From: a bacterium (candidate division B38) B3_B38 | GTDB lineage: Bacteria > Acidobacteriota > B3-B38 > Guanabaribacteriales > B3-B38 | Reading direction: 5' to 3' | DNA length: 54,439 nucleotides | Assembly (NCBI GenBank): GCA_005223145.1 | Contig: NJBL01000007.1 | Location: 1-54,439, forward strand | Shown: positions 26,702 to 37,401 of the stretch, one piece after another | Layout of the letters: each line of letters begins with the position of its first letter | How positions within the stretch are numbered: position 1 is the stretch's first letter | Translations under genes and position numbers: made by a program | Notes under the pieces: model-generated | What the model was told of the DNA's origin: nothing | The model's input: the letters and a program-made list of their open reading frames with translations, nothing else | The model's database searches: none

Positions 26702-27841
26702 ATGAGAATCGCCATTGACCTGCGTCCTGCCCTGAAAAAGGGAACCGGGGTGGGAACCTATGTTCAAAATCTGGTAGAAAACCTCGCTCAAATCGACCAG
26801 GAGAATCGCTATTTCCTCTTCTCCAGTTCCCTTAGGGACCGCTTGCCCCGGGAGAGGCTATCGTTACCGGATAACTTTTCTATCAAAGATTATCGGATTC
26901 CCGTTCGGGTGCTCAACTTCCTGTGGCATAGATATCGGTTTCCCCCGGTGGACTACCTCATAGGAGCGGTGGATATTACCCACTCCCCCCACCCTCTCAT
27001 GATGCCCGCTAAAAAGGGGAAGAGGATAATCACCATACACGACCTCTTCTTCTGGGAGTACCCGGAGATGACCAAGGGGGAAATCAAGAGGGACTACTTA
27101 ACTTTAGCCGAACTGCACGCTCATCTGGCAGATGTGATAATAGCTGCATCTGAGAACACCAAAAAAGATATAATAAGACTTCTCAAAGTACCCGAGGAAA
27201 AGGTGCGAGTCATCTATGATGGGGTGGCGGAGAGTTTCAGGCATCGGCTGCCTTCCCAGAGCTTAGCTTTTCTCAGGAAGCAGTTCTCTCTGGATGGAGA
27301 CTACCTCTTGTTTGTGGGAACCATAGAGCCCCGGAAAAACCTGGTCAATCTGTTACGAGCTTTCCAGGGCGTAGTCAAGAGGGGCTTCGGGGGGCTGAAG
27401 CTGGTCATCGTCGGAGAAAGGGGCTGGCGCACTGAGGAATTTGATAAGGAGCTACAATCCCCCGAATTGAAAGGAAGGGTGGTGCTTACTGGCTATTTGG
27501 GCCCTGAGGAGTTAGCAGGATTATACCAAGCTGCCCGCATGCTCACCTTTCCCTCCCTCGGTGAGGGCTTCGGGCTCCCCCTGGTGGAGGCTATGGCGTC
27601 AGGAATACCTATTATTGCTTCCGATACCTCCTGCATACCCGAGGTTGTCGGTGATGCCGCCATCCTGGTAGACCCTTACAACCATAAGGAGATTGAGCAG
27701 GCTATCTGTTCCCTGCTGACCGACACCGAGCTGGCGGAGAAGCTGACTCGTCGGGGACTGGAGAGGAGCTGCCGCTTCTCGTGGAAGGAGACCGCCAAAC
27801 AGACCCTCCAGCTATACCGGCAGATCGGAGGAGGGGGTTAA
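26702..27841 (+). CDS. Glycosyltransferase family 4
   Basis: The product is 379 aa with the GT-B fold. The N-terminal domain opens with [20 protein letters not shown]; the C-terminal nucleotide-sugar domain has [16 protein letters not shown], and the acidic motif [17 protein letters not shown] contains the E-x7-E pair of retaining GT4 enzymes. It is cytoplasmic and adds a sugar to a polyprenyl-linked chain. It leads an operon of five glycosyltransferases, a sugar transferase and a UDP-sugar decarboxylase. Sugar specificity cannot be read. Confidence 0.88.
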   Translation: MRIAIDLRPALKKGTGVGTYVQNLVENLAQIDQENRYFLFSSSLRDRLPRERLSLPDNFSIKDYRIPVRVLNFLWHRYRFPPVDYLIGAVDITHSPHPLMMPAKKGKRIITIHDLFFWEYPEMTKGEIKRDYLTLAELHAHLADVIIAASENTKKDIIRLLKVPEEKVRVIYDGVAESFRHRLPSQSLAFLRKQFSLDGDYLLFVGTIEPRKNLVNLLRAFQGVVKRGFGGLKLVIVGERGWRTEEFDKELQSPELKGRVVLTGYLGPEELAGLYQAARMLTFPSLGEGFGLPLVEAMASGIPIIASDTSCIPEVVGDAAILVDPYNHKEIEQAICSLLTDTELAEKLTRRGLERSCRFSWKETAKQTLQLYRQIGGGG

Positions 27842-27871
27842 GGAGATAAAGTTCATTAAGAATTGAAGGCA

Positions 27872-28996
27872 ATGAGCAAAATCGGCATCGACGCCAGGGA
27901 GTTAGAGGGAAGACCGACCGGGGTGGGTCGATATCTTAAAAATCTTCTCACCTGCTGGGCGAAGGAGAATTTGGAGGATAGCTTCTATCTCTACTCACGC
28001 TCCCATCTCGGAGGCTACCCCTTTTTATCCTCCTCGCTGTTTCACCTCCATCACTTTTCTTCCCGGCTGCTGCAATCGGGTTTCTACTGGGAGCAGCTCA
28101 TCCTCCCTCCTCACCTGAAGAGGGATAAAATAGAGCTTTTCTTCGGTCCGGGCTACTCGCTTCCCTTAAGGCTGAAGGGCAAGGGGGCGGTTACCGTGCA
28201 TGATGTATCCTTCGAAGCTCACCCGGAATGGTTCCCCCCCAGGGAGAGATTCCGGCGAAGGTTCCTCTGTCGGCAAGCGGTCCGCCGGGCGGATGTGGTG
28301 TTTGCGGTCTCCAATTTCACCAAAGAGGAGATAATCCGCTGTTACCGAGTCCCGGAGGAGAAGGTCAAGGTAACCTACAACTGCCTGGACTCCAGCTTCA
28401 GACCGATTGCGGATGCTGAGCAGCTGGAGAGCTTCCGCCGGAGACATAACTTAACAGGAAGAATCCTCCTCTACACGGGTGCGATATTGAATCGGAGGGG
28501 TATTCCGGAGGTCATAAAAGCCTTTGGGGAGGTGGTAAAAAAGTTCCCTGAGTTGACCCTGGTGCTGATAGGGGATAACCGAACCTACCCTTGGATTGAC
28601 CTCCCCGCTCTGGTAGCCAGCTCAGGACTGGAGAATAAGGTGAAGCTTTTAGGCTATGTAGGCGATGAAGACCTGGTGATGTTTTACAACATCGCCGAAA
28701 TCTTCATCTACCTCTCCTCCTATGAGGGCTTCGGGCTGCCGCCACTGGAGGCCCTGGCATGCGGTACCCCTGTGATTGTGCAGGATATCCCTGCCGTGCG
28801 GGAGGTCTTTGGCAATGCCCCCATGATGTTGCCCCGGGCGGAGGTATCCCTGATAGCTGAAGCCGTTATAGAACTCCTTGATGCTGAAGGGAAAACAGAG
28901 GAAATGGTAAGAAGAGCGGCTCAATTCATCCGAAAATTCTCCTGCACCACCACCGCCCGCCTCACCTTAAAGCATCTTCATAAAGTGTTGGGGTGA
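27872..28996 (+). CDS. Glycosyltransferase family 4
   Basis: The product is about 374 aa, GT-B fold, related to the previous gene (opening IGIDARELEGRPTGVGRY, LSSYEGFGLPPLEALACG in the donor site). The start is uncertain: ATG 27872 has only GAAGG close by, and a TTG at 27863 is nine bases upstream. Its stop overlaps the next gene's GTG by four bases, showing translational coupling. Same polysaccharide operon. Confidence 0.87.
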   Translation: MSKIGIDARELEGRPTGVGRYLKNLLTCWAKENLEDSFYLYSRSHLGGYPFLSSSLFHLHHFSSRLLQSGFYWEQLILPPHLKRDKIELFFGPGYSLPLRLKGKGAVTVHDVSFEAHPEWFPPRERFRRRFLCRQAVRRADVVFAVSNFTKEEIIRCYRVPEEKVKVTYNCLDSSFRPIADAEQLESFRRRHNLTGRILLYTGAILNRRGIPEVIKAFGEVVKKFPELTLVLIGDNRTYPWIDLPALVASSGLENKVKLLGYVGDEDLVMFYNIAEIFIYLSSYEGFGLPPLEALACGTPVIVQDIPAVREVFGNAPMMLPRAEVSLIAEAVIELLDAEGKTEEMVRRAAQFIRKFSCTTTARLTLKHLHKVLG

Positions 28997-29946
28997 AGGC
29001 TTTGGTTAAGCTTTCTATAATAATAGTTAACTACAACAGCAGTGCTTTCTTGAAAAGATGCATCACTTCCCTTTACCAGAGTAACCCAACCACCCCTTTT
29101 GAGGTACTGGTAGTAGACAACAGCTCTTCTGATAACAGCGTGGAGATGGTAAGGAGGGATTTTCCTCAGGTCGCCCTGATAGAGAACAGGGAGAACATAG
29201 GATTTGCCCGTGCCAATAACCAGGCTTTGCAGAGATGCCAGGGGGAGCTCGTGCTCTTCCTTAATCCGGACACCATGCTTCTGACCGGCTCTGTTGATGC
29301 TCTGGTGGAGGTGATGCAGAGGGAAAATAGAGTGGGGATTCTGGGATGCCGGCTCCTCAACGAGCATGGAACCCTCCAGCTCTCCTGGGGGAAAATGGTC
29401 AATCTGACCAATGAGTTCTGGCAAAGGTTTATCAGCCGTAGATATGAGAAGGGGAACCGACTTATAAAACAGTATCTCCAAAGAAAAAGCAGACATGCTC
29501 ACCACCCTCATTGGGTCACCGGAGCCTGCATGCTGGCTCGTCGGGAACCTCTAGAAAAAGTGGGGCATTTCGACCAGAATTTTTTTATGTTTCTGGAGGA
29601 TGTCGACCTCTGCCATCGGATAAGGAAGAAAGGGTGGGAGATACTGTATACCCCTTCAGCGGAGGTCATCCACCTGCGCGGCAAAAGTATGGAGACCAAT
29701 AGGGCAGGAGCCTTGAAGGCTTATCGGAAAAGTCAGCTCTATTTCTACCGTAAACACTATGGGCGCGTTCGATGGGCAATACTAAGGATTTATTTGATAG
29801 GCAAGTTTACCTTATCCAGGCTCGCCAGCCGACTGTCATACCTCATAACCAGAAAGAGCCGGGCGCTGGACAGCTATCATCTCAGCAAGGAGCTGCTCAG
29901 CTTGGTTACCAAGGCTAAATACAGCGCTGATGAGATAACCAATTAA
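28993..29946 (+). CDS. Glycosyltransferase family 2, rhamnosyltransferase-like
   Basis: The product is 317 aa with an inverting GT-A fold. Seen are LSIIIVNYNSSAFL at the start, VVDNSSSDNS, the Asp-containing LFLNPDTML, and FFMFLEDVDLCHRI toward the end of the catalytic part. This arrangement is typical of rhamnosyl- and related transferases (WbbL-like). GTG start overlapping the preceding stop (GTGA). The last 60 residues are basic and may contact the membrane. Confidence 0.87.
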   Translation: MKALVKLSIIIVNYNSSAFLKRCITSLYQSNPTTPFEVLVVDNSSSDNSVEMVRRDFPQVALIENRENIGFARANNQALQRCQGELVLFLNPDTMLLTGSVDALVEVMQRENRVGILGCRLLNEHGTLQLSWGKMVNLTNEFWQRFISRRYEKGNRLIKQYLQRKSRHAHHPHWVTGACMLARREPLEKVGHFDQNFFMFLEDVDLCHRIRKKGWEILYTPSAEVIHLRGKSMETNRAGALKAYRKSQLYFYRKHYGRVRWAILRIYLIGKFTLSRLASRLSYLITRKSRALDSYHLSKELLSLVTKAKYSADEITN

Positions 29947-29959
29947 AGAGATAGCGGAA

Positions 29960-31075
29960 ATGGGAAAAATCGGGATAGACATCCGTAAGATCAGGGATTA
30001 CGGGATAGGGACTTATATCGAAAACCTCATCAGCCAGTTCTCCCGGCTCAATTCCGAAAACCAGTATATACTCTTCTGCCGACCCCAGGACTTAGAGAGG
30101 CTCCCTCCCTTGGGCGAGAACTTCCACCCTGTTGTTGACGAATCAGCGAACTACTCCCTCAGGGAACATCTCTCCCTCTCCCGGAAGGCAAAGAGGCTTA
30201 GCCTCGACCTCTACTTCTCCCCTCATTATGTCTTCCCTCTGCTCATACCCTGCCGGGCGATAGTAACCATCCACGATGTCATCCATCTCCTCTTTCCGGA
30301 AAATCTGCCCCGTAAGGGAGCGTACTACTACGCCAGGTTCATGATAGGGCGAGCCCTGGCTAAGGCGGAAAAAGTAGTCGCCGTCTCTCACCACTCCAGA
30401 GCAGACATACAGAGGCTCTTCCCCGGCTACGCCAGCCGGATAGAGGTCATCCATAACGGTATAGACCCCCGCTTCTTTCGCCAGCCCAGTGAAAATGAGC
30501 TTCTGAGGGTAAAAAGGAAATTTCAGATAGATTACCCCTGCATCCTCTTTGTGGGGAACCTGAAACCCCATAAAAACCTCACCAATCTATTAAAGGCTTT
30601 CGCCCTTCTGCGTGGTAGACGGGAGAGAGGCTTGAAGCTGGTTGTAGCGGGGGCAGAGAGGGACAAATCACCTCACATGAGGGAGACTATTGACCGATTG
30701 AGCCTCGGTGCGGAGGTTAGATTCTTAGGCTATGTAAATAAAGAGGAACTCTGCTGTCTCTATCATCTGGCGGAGCTTTTCGCCTTCCCCTCATTTTACG
30801 AGGGCTTCGGGCTGCCCCCCTTAGAGGCTATGGCCTGCGGCACCCCGGTAATCGCCTCCAACCTCTCCTCCTTGCCTGAGGTTCTGGGGGATGCCGCTGT
30901 TATGGTTAACCCCCACCAGGTGGAGGAGATTGCCGAAGGGATGCGGCAGTTGATAGAGAATATACCCTTAAGGGAGGAGCTCATCCGACGAGGAGCTCAG
31001 CAGGTAAAAAAATATTCATGGGAGGAAGCCGCCCGAAGATATTTGTCGCTCTTTGCTCAAATCTTTACCAGGTAG
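29960..31075 (+). CDS. Glycosyltransferase family 4
   Basis: The product is 371 aa, a third GT4 paralog with IGIDIRKIRDYGIGTYIENL at the start, ILFVGNLKPHKNLTNLLKAF, and FPSFYEGFGLPPLEAMACG holding the E-x7-E motif. It follows the GT2 gene by 13 nt. It most likely adds one residue of the same repeat unit; the donor is unknown. Confidence 0.88.
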   Translation: MGKIGIDIRKIRDYGIGTYIENLISQFSRLNSENQYILFCRPQDLERLPPLGENFHPVVDESANYSLREHLSLSRKAKRLSLDLYFSPHYVFPLLIPCRAIVTIHDVIHLLFPENLPRKGAYYYARFMIGRALAKAEKVVAVSHHSRADIQRLFPGYASRIEVIHNGIDPRFFRQPSENELLRVKRKFQIDYPCILFVGNLKPHKNLTNLLKAFALLRGRRERGLKLVVAGAERDKSPHMRETIDRLSLGAEVRFLGYVNKEELCCLYHLAELFAFPSFYEGFGLPPLEAMACGTPVIASNLSSLPEVLGDAAVMVNPHQVEEIAEGMRQLIENIPLREELIRRGAQQVKKYSWEEAARRYLSLFAQIFTR

Positions 31076-31179
31076 AGTATAGAGTTTTGAAAAAGAACCC
31101 TGATGTGATATTATCCTTTCTAAATAGAGGGGAACTAAGGTTGGGAGACCCTTTTGCTAAAAAGAAGATGATATAACAG

Positions 31180-32295
31180 ATGAGGATTGCTCTTGTTCAC
31201 GACTGGCTCACCGGGATGCGAGGCGGGGAGCGGGTGCTGGAGGTTCTTTGTGAAATCTACCCTCAGGCTACCATCTTTACCCTCCTTCATATTCCGGGAG
31301 CAACCTCTCCCATAATAGAGAGGATGACTATCAAGACCTCCTTCATTCAACGGCTCCCTTTTGCCTCTACCAGATACCGCCACTACCTGCCCTTGTTCCC
31401 GACCGCTATTGAGCAATTCGACCTCAGGGGATATGACCTGATTATCAGCATCAGCCACTGCGTTGCCAAGGGGGCGATTGTCCCTTCCGATGCCATCCAC
31501 ATCTGCTATTGCAACACCCCTATGAGATATGCCTGGGACCTGTATCATGACTATTTCTCCCCTCAACGCCTTGGCTTCTTGCGCCGTAAGCTGATACCCC
31601 TCTTTATCAACTATCTGAGGATGTGGGATGTAACCTCAAGCGCTCGGGTTGATTACTTCATTGCCAACTCCAACAATGTCGCATCCCGCATAATGCGCCA
31701 TTATAAGCGAGAGTCAATGGTAATCTATCCTCCGGTGGATACCGAATTCTTCGTACCTGGAGGGGAGCCCAAGGAATTCTTCCTCATCGTATCTGCGCTG
31801 GTGCCTTATAAGAAGATAGATTTAGCTATTGAAACCCTGAACCAGCTTAAGCTGTCCCTGAAGATTGTGGGAAAGGGACCCGAGCTTTCCCGCCTGAAGA
31901 GGATGGCTAACAGGAACATCACCTTTCTGGGGGAGCTCTCCAATGAGGAGATCAGAAGTCTCTACCAGAGCTGCCAAGCACTCATATTTCCGGGAGTAGA
32001 GGATTTTGGTCTCACCTCACTGGAGGCTCAGGCTTGTGGGCGACCGGTGATCGCCTTCAGGAAAGGTGGGGCTTTGGAATCGGTTATTGAAGAGCAGACC
32101 GGCGTATTCTTCAACCAACAAGCTTCTGCTTCCCTGAAAAACGCTATTGACAAATTCTACAAAATGAGTTTTAATAAAAAGAAAATAAGAGCTAACGCAC
32201 TGAGATTTTCTCGGGAAAAATTCAAACAAAGAGTGATAGATTTTATCTCCGATAGCCTTGGTAACTTGAGGAGGGATTCCAAAACAGATGCTTAG
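31180..32295 (+). CDS. Glycosyltransferase family 4 (mannosyltransferase-like)
   Basis: The product is 371 aa, another GT-B fold but a different subfamily. It opens with LVHDWLTGMRGGERVLEVL, has CNTPMRYAWDLYHDYF in the acceptor domain, and FPGVEDFGLTSLEAQACG in the donor domain. This GGERV pattern is common in WbaZ-like mannosyl/glucosyl transferases. Its end overlaps the next gene by eight bases. Confidence 0.86.
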   Translation: MRIALVHDWLTGMRGGERVLEVLCEIYPQATIFTLLHIPGATSPIIERMTIKTSFIQRLPFASTRYRHYLPLFPTAIEQFDLRGYDLIISISHCVAKGAIVPSDAIHICYCNTPMRYAWDLYHDYFSPQRLGFLRRKLIPLFINYLRMWDVTSSARVDYFIANSNNVASRIMRHYKRESMVIYPPVDTEFFVPGGEPKEFFLIVSALVPYKKIDLAIETLNQLKLSLKIVGKGPELSRLKRMANRNITFLGELSNEEIRSLYQSCQALIFPGVEDFGLTSLEAQACGRPVIAFRKGGALESVIEEQTGVFFNQQASASLKNAIDKFYKMSFNKKKIRANALRFSREKFKQRVIDFISDSLGNLRRDSKTDA

Positions 32296-33721
32296 ACACC
32301 AGCGTCGGATGTGGGTCACCATCCTCCTGATAGGTGATCTGATGGTCACCAACTTTGCCTTCATCCTCGCCTATTACATCCGTTTCAACCTCAAAATTAT
32401 CGCGGTTACCAAGGGAGTACCCGATATCTCCCAATATTTAAAACTCCTCCCCTTTATCTCTTTAATCTGGCCCATCATCTTTTACTTCCGAAAGCTCTAT
32501 CAACCACCCCGGGAAAAATCGCGCATCGACGACCTTTTCTCCATTTTCGTTGCCGCTACTCTGGCTACTGTCATCACCTGGGGGCTTACCCTCTATTATC
32601 GAACTTACTATCAATTTCTGCCGGGAGTCACCCCTCTGGAATATTCCCGATTGGTTATCGCTATCTTTCTCGCCCTCGATATAATCCTGGTTTATGGCTT
32701 CCGTATGTTAATGCGGTATCTTCTGGAAGAAGCACATCGCCGTGGTCTGTACATAAAGAAGGTCTTAATCACCGGGGCAGGAGATTTAGGAAGGCTCATT
32801 GTGGACAGGATTATTTATCACAGCGAGTTGGGTCTTAAGATAATAGGGTTTTTGGACGATGACCCCGCCAGGCTCCACAGCGATTACAAAGGGATTAGAG
32901 TTATAGGGAAACTCTCTGATTTCCCCCGCCTGATTAAGCACCAAAGGGTCGACCAGCTATTCACCGCCCTCCCCCTGCGAGCCCATAAGAAAATGTTAGA
33001 GCTAATAAAAGTAGCTAACAGGGAAGGGATTGATGTTCGGATAATACCCGATTTGCTGGAATATATAGCTATAAAAGCTGGCGTAGAGGAACTGGATGGC
33101 ATACCAATAATAAACCTGACCGCTATCCCTCTGGAAGGTTGGAAGGTGTTAGCAAAAAGGGCCCTCGATGCCACAGTCGCTACTATAGGGCTCCTCCTCT
33201 CCCTTCCTTTTTTCCCCTTTATAGCCCTGGCAGTTAAGCTATCTTCTCCGGGACCTGTTTTTTACAAACAGGAAAGGATGGGGCTTGATGGTAACCCCTT
33301 TTTGATCTATAAATTCCGCTCTATGGTTGTTGATGCCGAACAAAGAACAGGGCCGGTATGGGCTAAACAGGACGACCCCCGAAGAACCAGGATAGGAAAA
33401 TTCTTGAGACGCTTCAGCCTTGATGAATTACCTCAATTGTTCAATATCCTGAAAGGGGAGATGAGCCTGGTGGGACCCCGTCCCGAAAGACCACAATTTG
33501 TGGGAGATTTCAAAGAGAAGATACCCCAGTATATGCTCCGCCACAAGGTCAAGTCAGGGATGACCGGTTGGGCGCAGGTCAACGGCTGGCGTGGGGACAC
33601 TTCGCTTAAAAAGAGGATCGAATATGACCTTTACTATATAGAAAACTGGTCCCTCGCCTTTGACCTGAAAATCTTGTGGTTAACCCTCTGGAATGGTTTG
33701 ACCCAGAAGAACGCCTATTAG
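32288..33721 (+). CDS. Polyprenyl-phosphate sugar-1-phosphate transferase (WcaJ-like)
   Basis: The product is 477 aa and is the likely priming enzyme of the polysaccharide. Four N-terminal transmembrane helices (about 10-125) lead into a Rossmann-like CoA-binding region ([17 protein letters not shown]). A fifth membrane segment (about 296-318) precedes the bacterial sugar transferase domain with [33 protein letters not shown] and the C-terminal GW.Q.NG.RG motif. It moves a hexose-1-phosphate from UDP-sugar to undecaprenyl phosphate. Confidence 0.9.
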   Translation: MLRHQRRMWVTILLIGDLMVTNFAFILAYYIRFNLKIIAVTKGVPDISQYLKLLPFISLIWPIIFYFRKLYQPPREKSRIDDLFSIFVAATLATVITWGLTLYYRTYYQFLPGVTPLEYSRLVIAIFLALDIILVYGFRMLMRYLLEEAHRRGLYIKKVLITGAGDLGRLIVDRIIYHSELGLKIIGFLDDDPARLHSDYKGIRVIGKLSDFPRLIKHQRVDQLFTALPLRAHKKMLELIKVANREGIDVRIIPDLLEYIAIKAGVEELDGIPIINLTAIPLEGWKVLAKRALDATVATIGLLLSLPFFPFIALAVKLSSPGPVFYKQERMGLDGNPFLIYKFRSMVVDAEQRTGPVWAKQDDPRRTRIGKFLRRFSLDELPQLFNILKGEMSLVGPRPERPQFVGDFKEKIPQYMLRHKVKSGMTGWAQVNGWRGDTSLKKRIEYDLYYIENWSLAFDLKILWLTLWNGLTQKNAY

Positions 33722-33773
33722 CCCAGAAGGGAACCGTTATCAAACTCATATTCATACCGATGAGCTCTCAATT

Positions 33774-34712
33774 ATGAAAAAAAGGGTTCTCATTACCGGC
33801 GGCTCTGGATTTATCGGTTCCCACCTGGCCGAGTACTTGCTGGAGAAAGGCTTCTCAATCATCTGTATGGATAATCTGATCACCGGCTCCATTGAGAATA
33901 TAAGCCATCTTTATGATAAAGATTTTCTCTTCATTAATCACAATGTCACTAACTACATTTTTATAGATAAGGAGCTTGACTGCATTCTCCACTTTGCCAG
34001 CCCTGCCAGTCCCCGCGATTATATGGAACTTCCCATCCAGACTCTTAAGGTCGGCTCCTTGGGGACTCATAAAGCCCTGGGGCTGGCTAAAAATAAGAAA
34101 GCCACCTTTCTGCTGGCCTCAACCTCAGAGGTCTACGGCGACCCCCTGGTCAGCCCTCAAGACGAGAACTATTGGGGGAATGTGAATCCCATCGGTCCTC
34201 GGGGGGTCTATGACGAAGCCAAACGCTTTGCCGAGGCGATGACCATCGCCTATCACCGCATCCATAAAGTGGACACCAAAATAGCTCGTATCTTCAACAC
34301 CTTCGGTCCCCGTATGCGGATTGACGACGGTCGTGCTATCCCCACCTTTATCTGCCAGTCTCTCCGGGGGGATGAGCTGACTGTCTTCGGGGATGGTTCT
34401 CAAACCCGCAGCTTCTGCTACATCTCAGATATGGTGGAGGGTCTCTACCGCCTGATGCTATCTGATTACAATATGCCCATCAATCTGGGCAACCCGGAGG
34501 AGATGACCATCCTCGACCTCGCCAAGCTGATCATCAAATTAACCGGCAGTAGAAGCAAGATAGTCCACTGCCCCCTGCCAGAAAACGACCCCAAAGTCCG
34601 CCAGCCCGATATATGCAAAGCCAAAGAGCTCCTCCATTGGTCTCCTAAGGTAAGCATCGAGGAAGGACTGCTCAAGACCATAGAATACTTTAACAAGAAA
34701 ATAGCCTCCTGA
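33774..34712 (+). CDS. UDP-glucuronate decarboxylase-like NAD-dependent SDR (UDP-xylose synthase)
   Basis: The product is 312 aa, an extended short-chain dehydrogenase. NAD-binding motif [15 protein letters not shown], then [28 protein letters not shown] and the catalytic [24 protein letters not shown] and the [11 protein letters not shown] motif are specific to UXS-type enzymes. It should convert UDP-glucuronate to UDP-xylose for the glycosyltransferases upstream. It is the last gene of the plus-strand operon and converges with the glycosidase gene 13 bases away. Confidence 0.87.
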   Translation: MKKRVLITGGSGFIGSHLAEYLLEKGFSIICMDNLITGSIENISHLYDKDFLFINHNVTNYIFIDKELDCILHFASPASPRDYMELPIQTLKVGSLGTHKALGLAKNKKATFLLASTSEVYGDPLVSPQDENYWGNVNPIGPRGVYDEAKRFAEAMTIAYHRIHKVDTKIARIFNTFGPRMRIDDGRAIPTFICQSLRGDELTVFGDGSQTRSFCYISDMVEGLYRLMLSDYNMPINLGNPEEMTILDLAKLIIKLTGSRSKIVHCPLPENDPKVRQPDICKAKELLHWSPKVSIEEGLLKTIEYFNKKIAS

Positions 34713-34725
34713 AAGCCCCCGCCCC

Positions 34726-37338
34726 TTAACCTCCTTTTCTTCTGAAATGTATAATAACCTCCTTTTGCTGATACCTCTCCTCCCCTTCGGCGGCAAAAGC
34801 GACCTCCACACCTTTCAAATTTCCCTCATCTTTTACTAACCTCCCCCCTGAAACCGAGTCCACCTCAAAGGGGGTTGCCAGCTCCAGCAGATAGGATACC
34901 CCTTTAACCCCTTCCACTATAACCTTAAATCTGTCTCCCTCCATAGACCAATCAATTATGCGAAGACTGGTGGAGCGGTCGCCTGGGCTGGTCTTAAGAG
35001 GAGGAGGTATTATCTCAACCCCCTGCTGATAGATTATCTCGACCAGCCTTGACTGGCTGAGCTCCACTTCTACCCGACAATGGAGGTCGTGGCTCCCTGG
35101 TTCCGCTTCAAAAGGAGCTTCTTTACCGCCAATGGACACCCCACTGATGACTGACCCCAGAGGGAAAGCGGGGGAGAATACCAGCTTATAAGGTGTAGAT
35201 GCTCTGCCAGAGACGGATAAGGAAAATCTGTCACCAACCCTCCTAATATCAAACGAGAAGACTCCATCGCCCACCCGGAAGTTCCTCACCTTTACCTCTT
35301 CCCAGGTGGGAGGGAGATGGGGGGCAAGGGTGATCACCTTCCGGGGAGCATCCCCTTTCATGCCGAGTAATCCCCGCACCAGAGGGGTTATCACCATCCC
35401 CGATGAGAAGAGCTGATGGGGGACCGAGGCTTCTATGGTCCGATAGAACTCTCCTGAAAGGAGCTCGGGCACAAAGCCCAGCGCATCAATAAAGGTCAGG
35501 CGGGCGATGCTCATCAGATGCATCAGGGCCGGAACGCTCCGATGGTAGCGATATTCCGCCAGAGAGACATAGCCGGTAATGAAGGGCCAGACAGCCCCAT
35601 TGTTGTAAGCCAATGGCTGGTAATGCTGGCTGGTATTTGCCAGCATCCGCACCCCCCAATCGGTGCTCATAGCGGCAGAGCACAAATGAGCAAGCACCCC
35701 CGAAGCCCTCTCCTCCTCAAAAAGATTGAATACCATGGGCACCGCAGGCCAGGCGGTGGCTTCCTTCACCAAGCTCCCATCCTGGGCGATGCAAAAGGCA
35801 TATAGATTGGTGTCCTCTGCCCAGAACTTCTCCTGAAGCGAGCGGCGGGCTCGGCGAAACCTACTCTGGCACTCCTCCTTCAACTCCCTCTCTCCCATAG
35901 CCCCCGCCAGTTCACCCATACAGCGCAGAGCCTCGGTCCACAACCCGGCCAAATAAATCTCCTGATGAATCCCCTTCAGAAGGGTACCGACTTCCACCGC
36001 CCCCAGCCCGGCTTGGCTGTTCTCCATCAGACCATCACCATCGGTGTCCGTGGTCAGGCAATATTGATAAGCCTTTTTAAGCGAATTCCAACTGTCAGTC
36101 AGAAACTGATGGTCTCCGCTGGCTGAGTAGTAGTCGTAGAGGCTTATTATATAAAAGGGGGAGGTCTCGGCATGGTAATAGCCGTAGGGGTATTCCTCAA
36201 ACCAGGGTATCAGAAAAGCGCTCTGGGAAAGCTCGTGCATTATCTTCCCGTCCTCTCGCTGATATTTTCTGAGCAGCGCCAGCGCCTGTCGGACTGTGGC
36301 AAAATCGCCATAGCTGTTGATGGCAAGGGAGTTCAACATAGTGTCGCCGCCAAAAAACCAGGCAAACCCCGGGCGCTCGCTGCTGCCCGAAGGTCCCAAC
36401 CCCGCCACCAGCCCACAGCCCAGCCTGGGATTGCTCACTAATCCCCGGTCGAGGGCTACTTTAGCCCATTCAAAGGCTAAGTTGAGCTCCCTCTCCGGGG
36501 TCTCCACCCGGAGAAACTCCTGCCTCAATTGCTGATAGTGGGCAATGTTCCCCTGGTAAAGCTCCGGGATTGACTTCAGAATATGGGAATAGCTGCGGAA
36601 AACCTCGTCAACACCGTCCATTCCCCCGGCTATGACAATCGGTATCAGGTGCTGGCGGCAGAACTCCTGCTCCAGCTCCATCTCAAACCAGGAGGGGGCA
36701 CCCGAGAGCCGATGGGCGGGACCCCGGGAGAATCTGTCGGTCAAGGGCGAGCCTACAATTGCCGCATATTGACGACGGCTCTCGGTAATCAGAAAGGCGT
36801 TGACCTTTTCCTCCCACCGGCAGTACTGCCCCCCCAGCCCACCGGGCCACATCGGCTTGAGGTCGGGCACAAAGCTGACCATCAGCCTCAGAGGCTGGCT
36901 GGTGTCCACATCCAGAAGTATCACCGCTCCGCTGGTCTCTACCGGGACAAATATGGTCTCCCGCACCGTAAAAGCGGGGTGGGAGTAAACAATGGTGATC
37001 GACTCGGGTCGAACAATAATACGCTCTGCGAATCCACTCATTCCCTCAGGAAAAACCTCAGCTCCGAGTTTAAATGAGAGGTGCAAATCGTGCACTATTT
37101 TGAAGGGGTAAACCCATACCTCCATCACCCCATTCTCATTGCCCAGCACGGCTGCCCGACGCCCCGCGCAGTCAAAAAACCTGTTGGGCTGCACTCCCCT
37201 TTGCAGCTCTATCTCACTTGGCGGGATGGGGAACTTAATCAGCGGAAGTTCATCGCACCAGAGGGGCAAGCCCGTGAAGAGCAGAAGGTAGGTAATAAAG
37301 CACCCCCTGAAAACCCGGGAAAGGAGAATGCTTACCAT
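34726..37338 (-). CDS. Secreted six-hairpin glycosidase (amylo-alpha-1,6-glucosidase/GH15-like)
   Basis: The product is 870 aa with an N-terminal hydrophobic segment that fits a signal peptide (about 8-25). A beta-sandwich domain (about 30-280) precedes an (alpha/alpha)6 barrel with FAWFFGGDTMLNSLAI, YAETSPFYIISL-type core (here YYHAETSPF), DTDGDGLMENS and YNNGAVWPFITGY. These are the style of glycogen-debranching C-terminal and GH15-like barrels. The C-terminal 200 residues are again beta-rich. The acidic residues in GGDTM and DGDG could be catalytic, but I cannot assign the pair. It may trim exported polysaccharide. Start ATG 37338 with GGAG upstream. Confidence 0.72.
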   Translation of the reverse strand: MVSILLSRVFRGCFITYLLLFTGLPLWCDELPLIKFPIPPSEIELQRGVQPNRFFDCAGRRAAVLGNENGVMEVWVYPFKIVHDLHLSFKLGAEVFPEGMSGFAERIIVRPESITIVYSHPAFTVRETIFVPVETSGAVILLDVDTSQPLRLMVSFVPDLKPMWPGGLGGQYCRWEEKVNAFLITESRRQYAAIVGSPLTDRFSRGPAHRLSGAPSWFEMELEQEFCRQHLIPIVIAGGMDGVDEVFRSYSHILKSIPELYQGNIAHYQQLRQEFLRVETPERELNLAFEWAKVALDRGLVSNPRLGCGLVAGLGPSGSSERPGFAWFFGGDTMLNSLAINSYGDFATVRQALALLRKYQREDGKIMHELSQSAFLIPWFEEYPYGYYHAETSPFYIISLYDYYSASGDHQFLTDSWNSLKKAYQYCLTTDTDGDGLMENSQAGLGAVEVGTLLKGIHQEIYLAGLWTEALRCMGELAGAMGERELKEECQSRFRRARRSLQEKFWAEDTNLYAFCIAQDGSLVKEATAWPAVPMVFNLFEEERASGVLAHLCSAAMSTDWGVRMLANTSQHYQPLAYNNGAVWPFITGYVSLAEYRYHRSVPALMHLMSIARLTFIDALGFVPELLSGEFYRTIEASVPHQLFSSGMVITPLVRGLLGMKGDAPRKVITLAPHLPPTWEEVKVRNFRVGDGVFSFDIRRVGDRFSLSVSGRASTPYKLVFSPAFPLGSVISGVSIGGKEAPFEAEPGSHDLHCRVEVELSQSRLVEIIYQQGVEIIPPPLKTSPGDRSTSLRIIDWSMEGDRFKVIVEGVKGVSYLLELATPFEVDSVSGGRLVKDEGNLKGVEVAFAAEGEERYQQKEVIIHFRRKGG

Positions 37339-37401
37339 TGTTTACTCCATTTTGGCTGCCAGATAACTTTTAGCTCCTCTTTACTTCCCGAAGAGTCTCC
37401 T

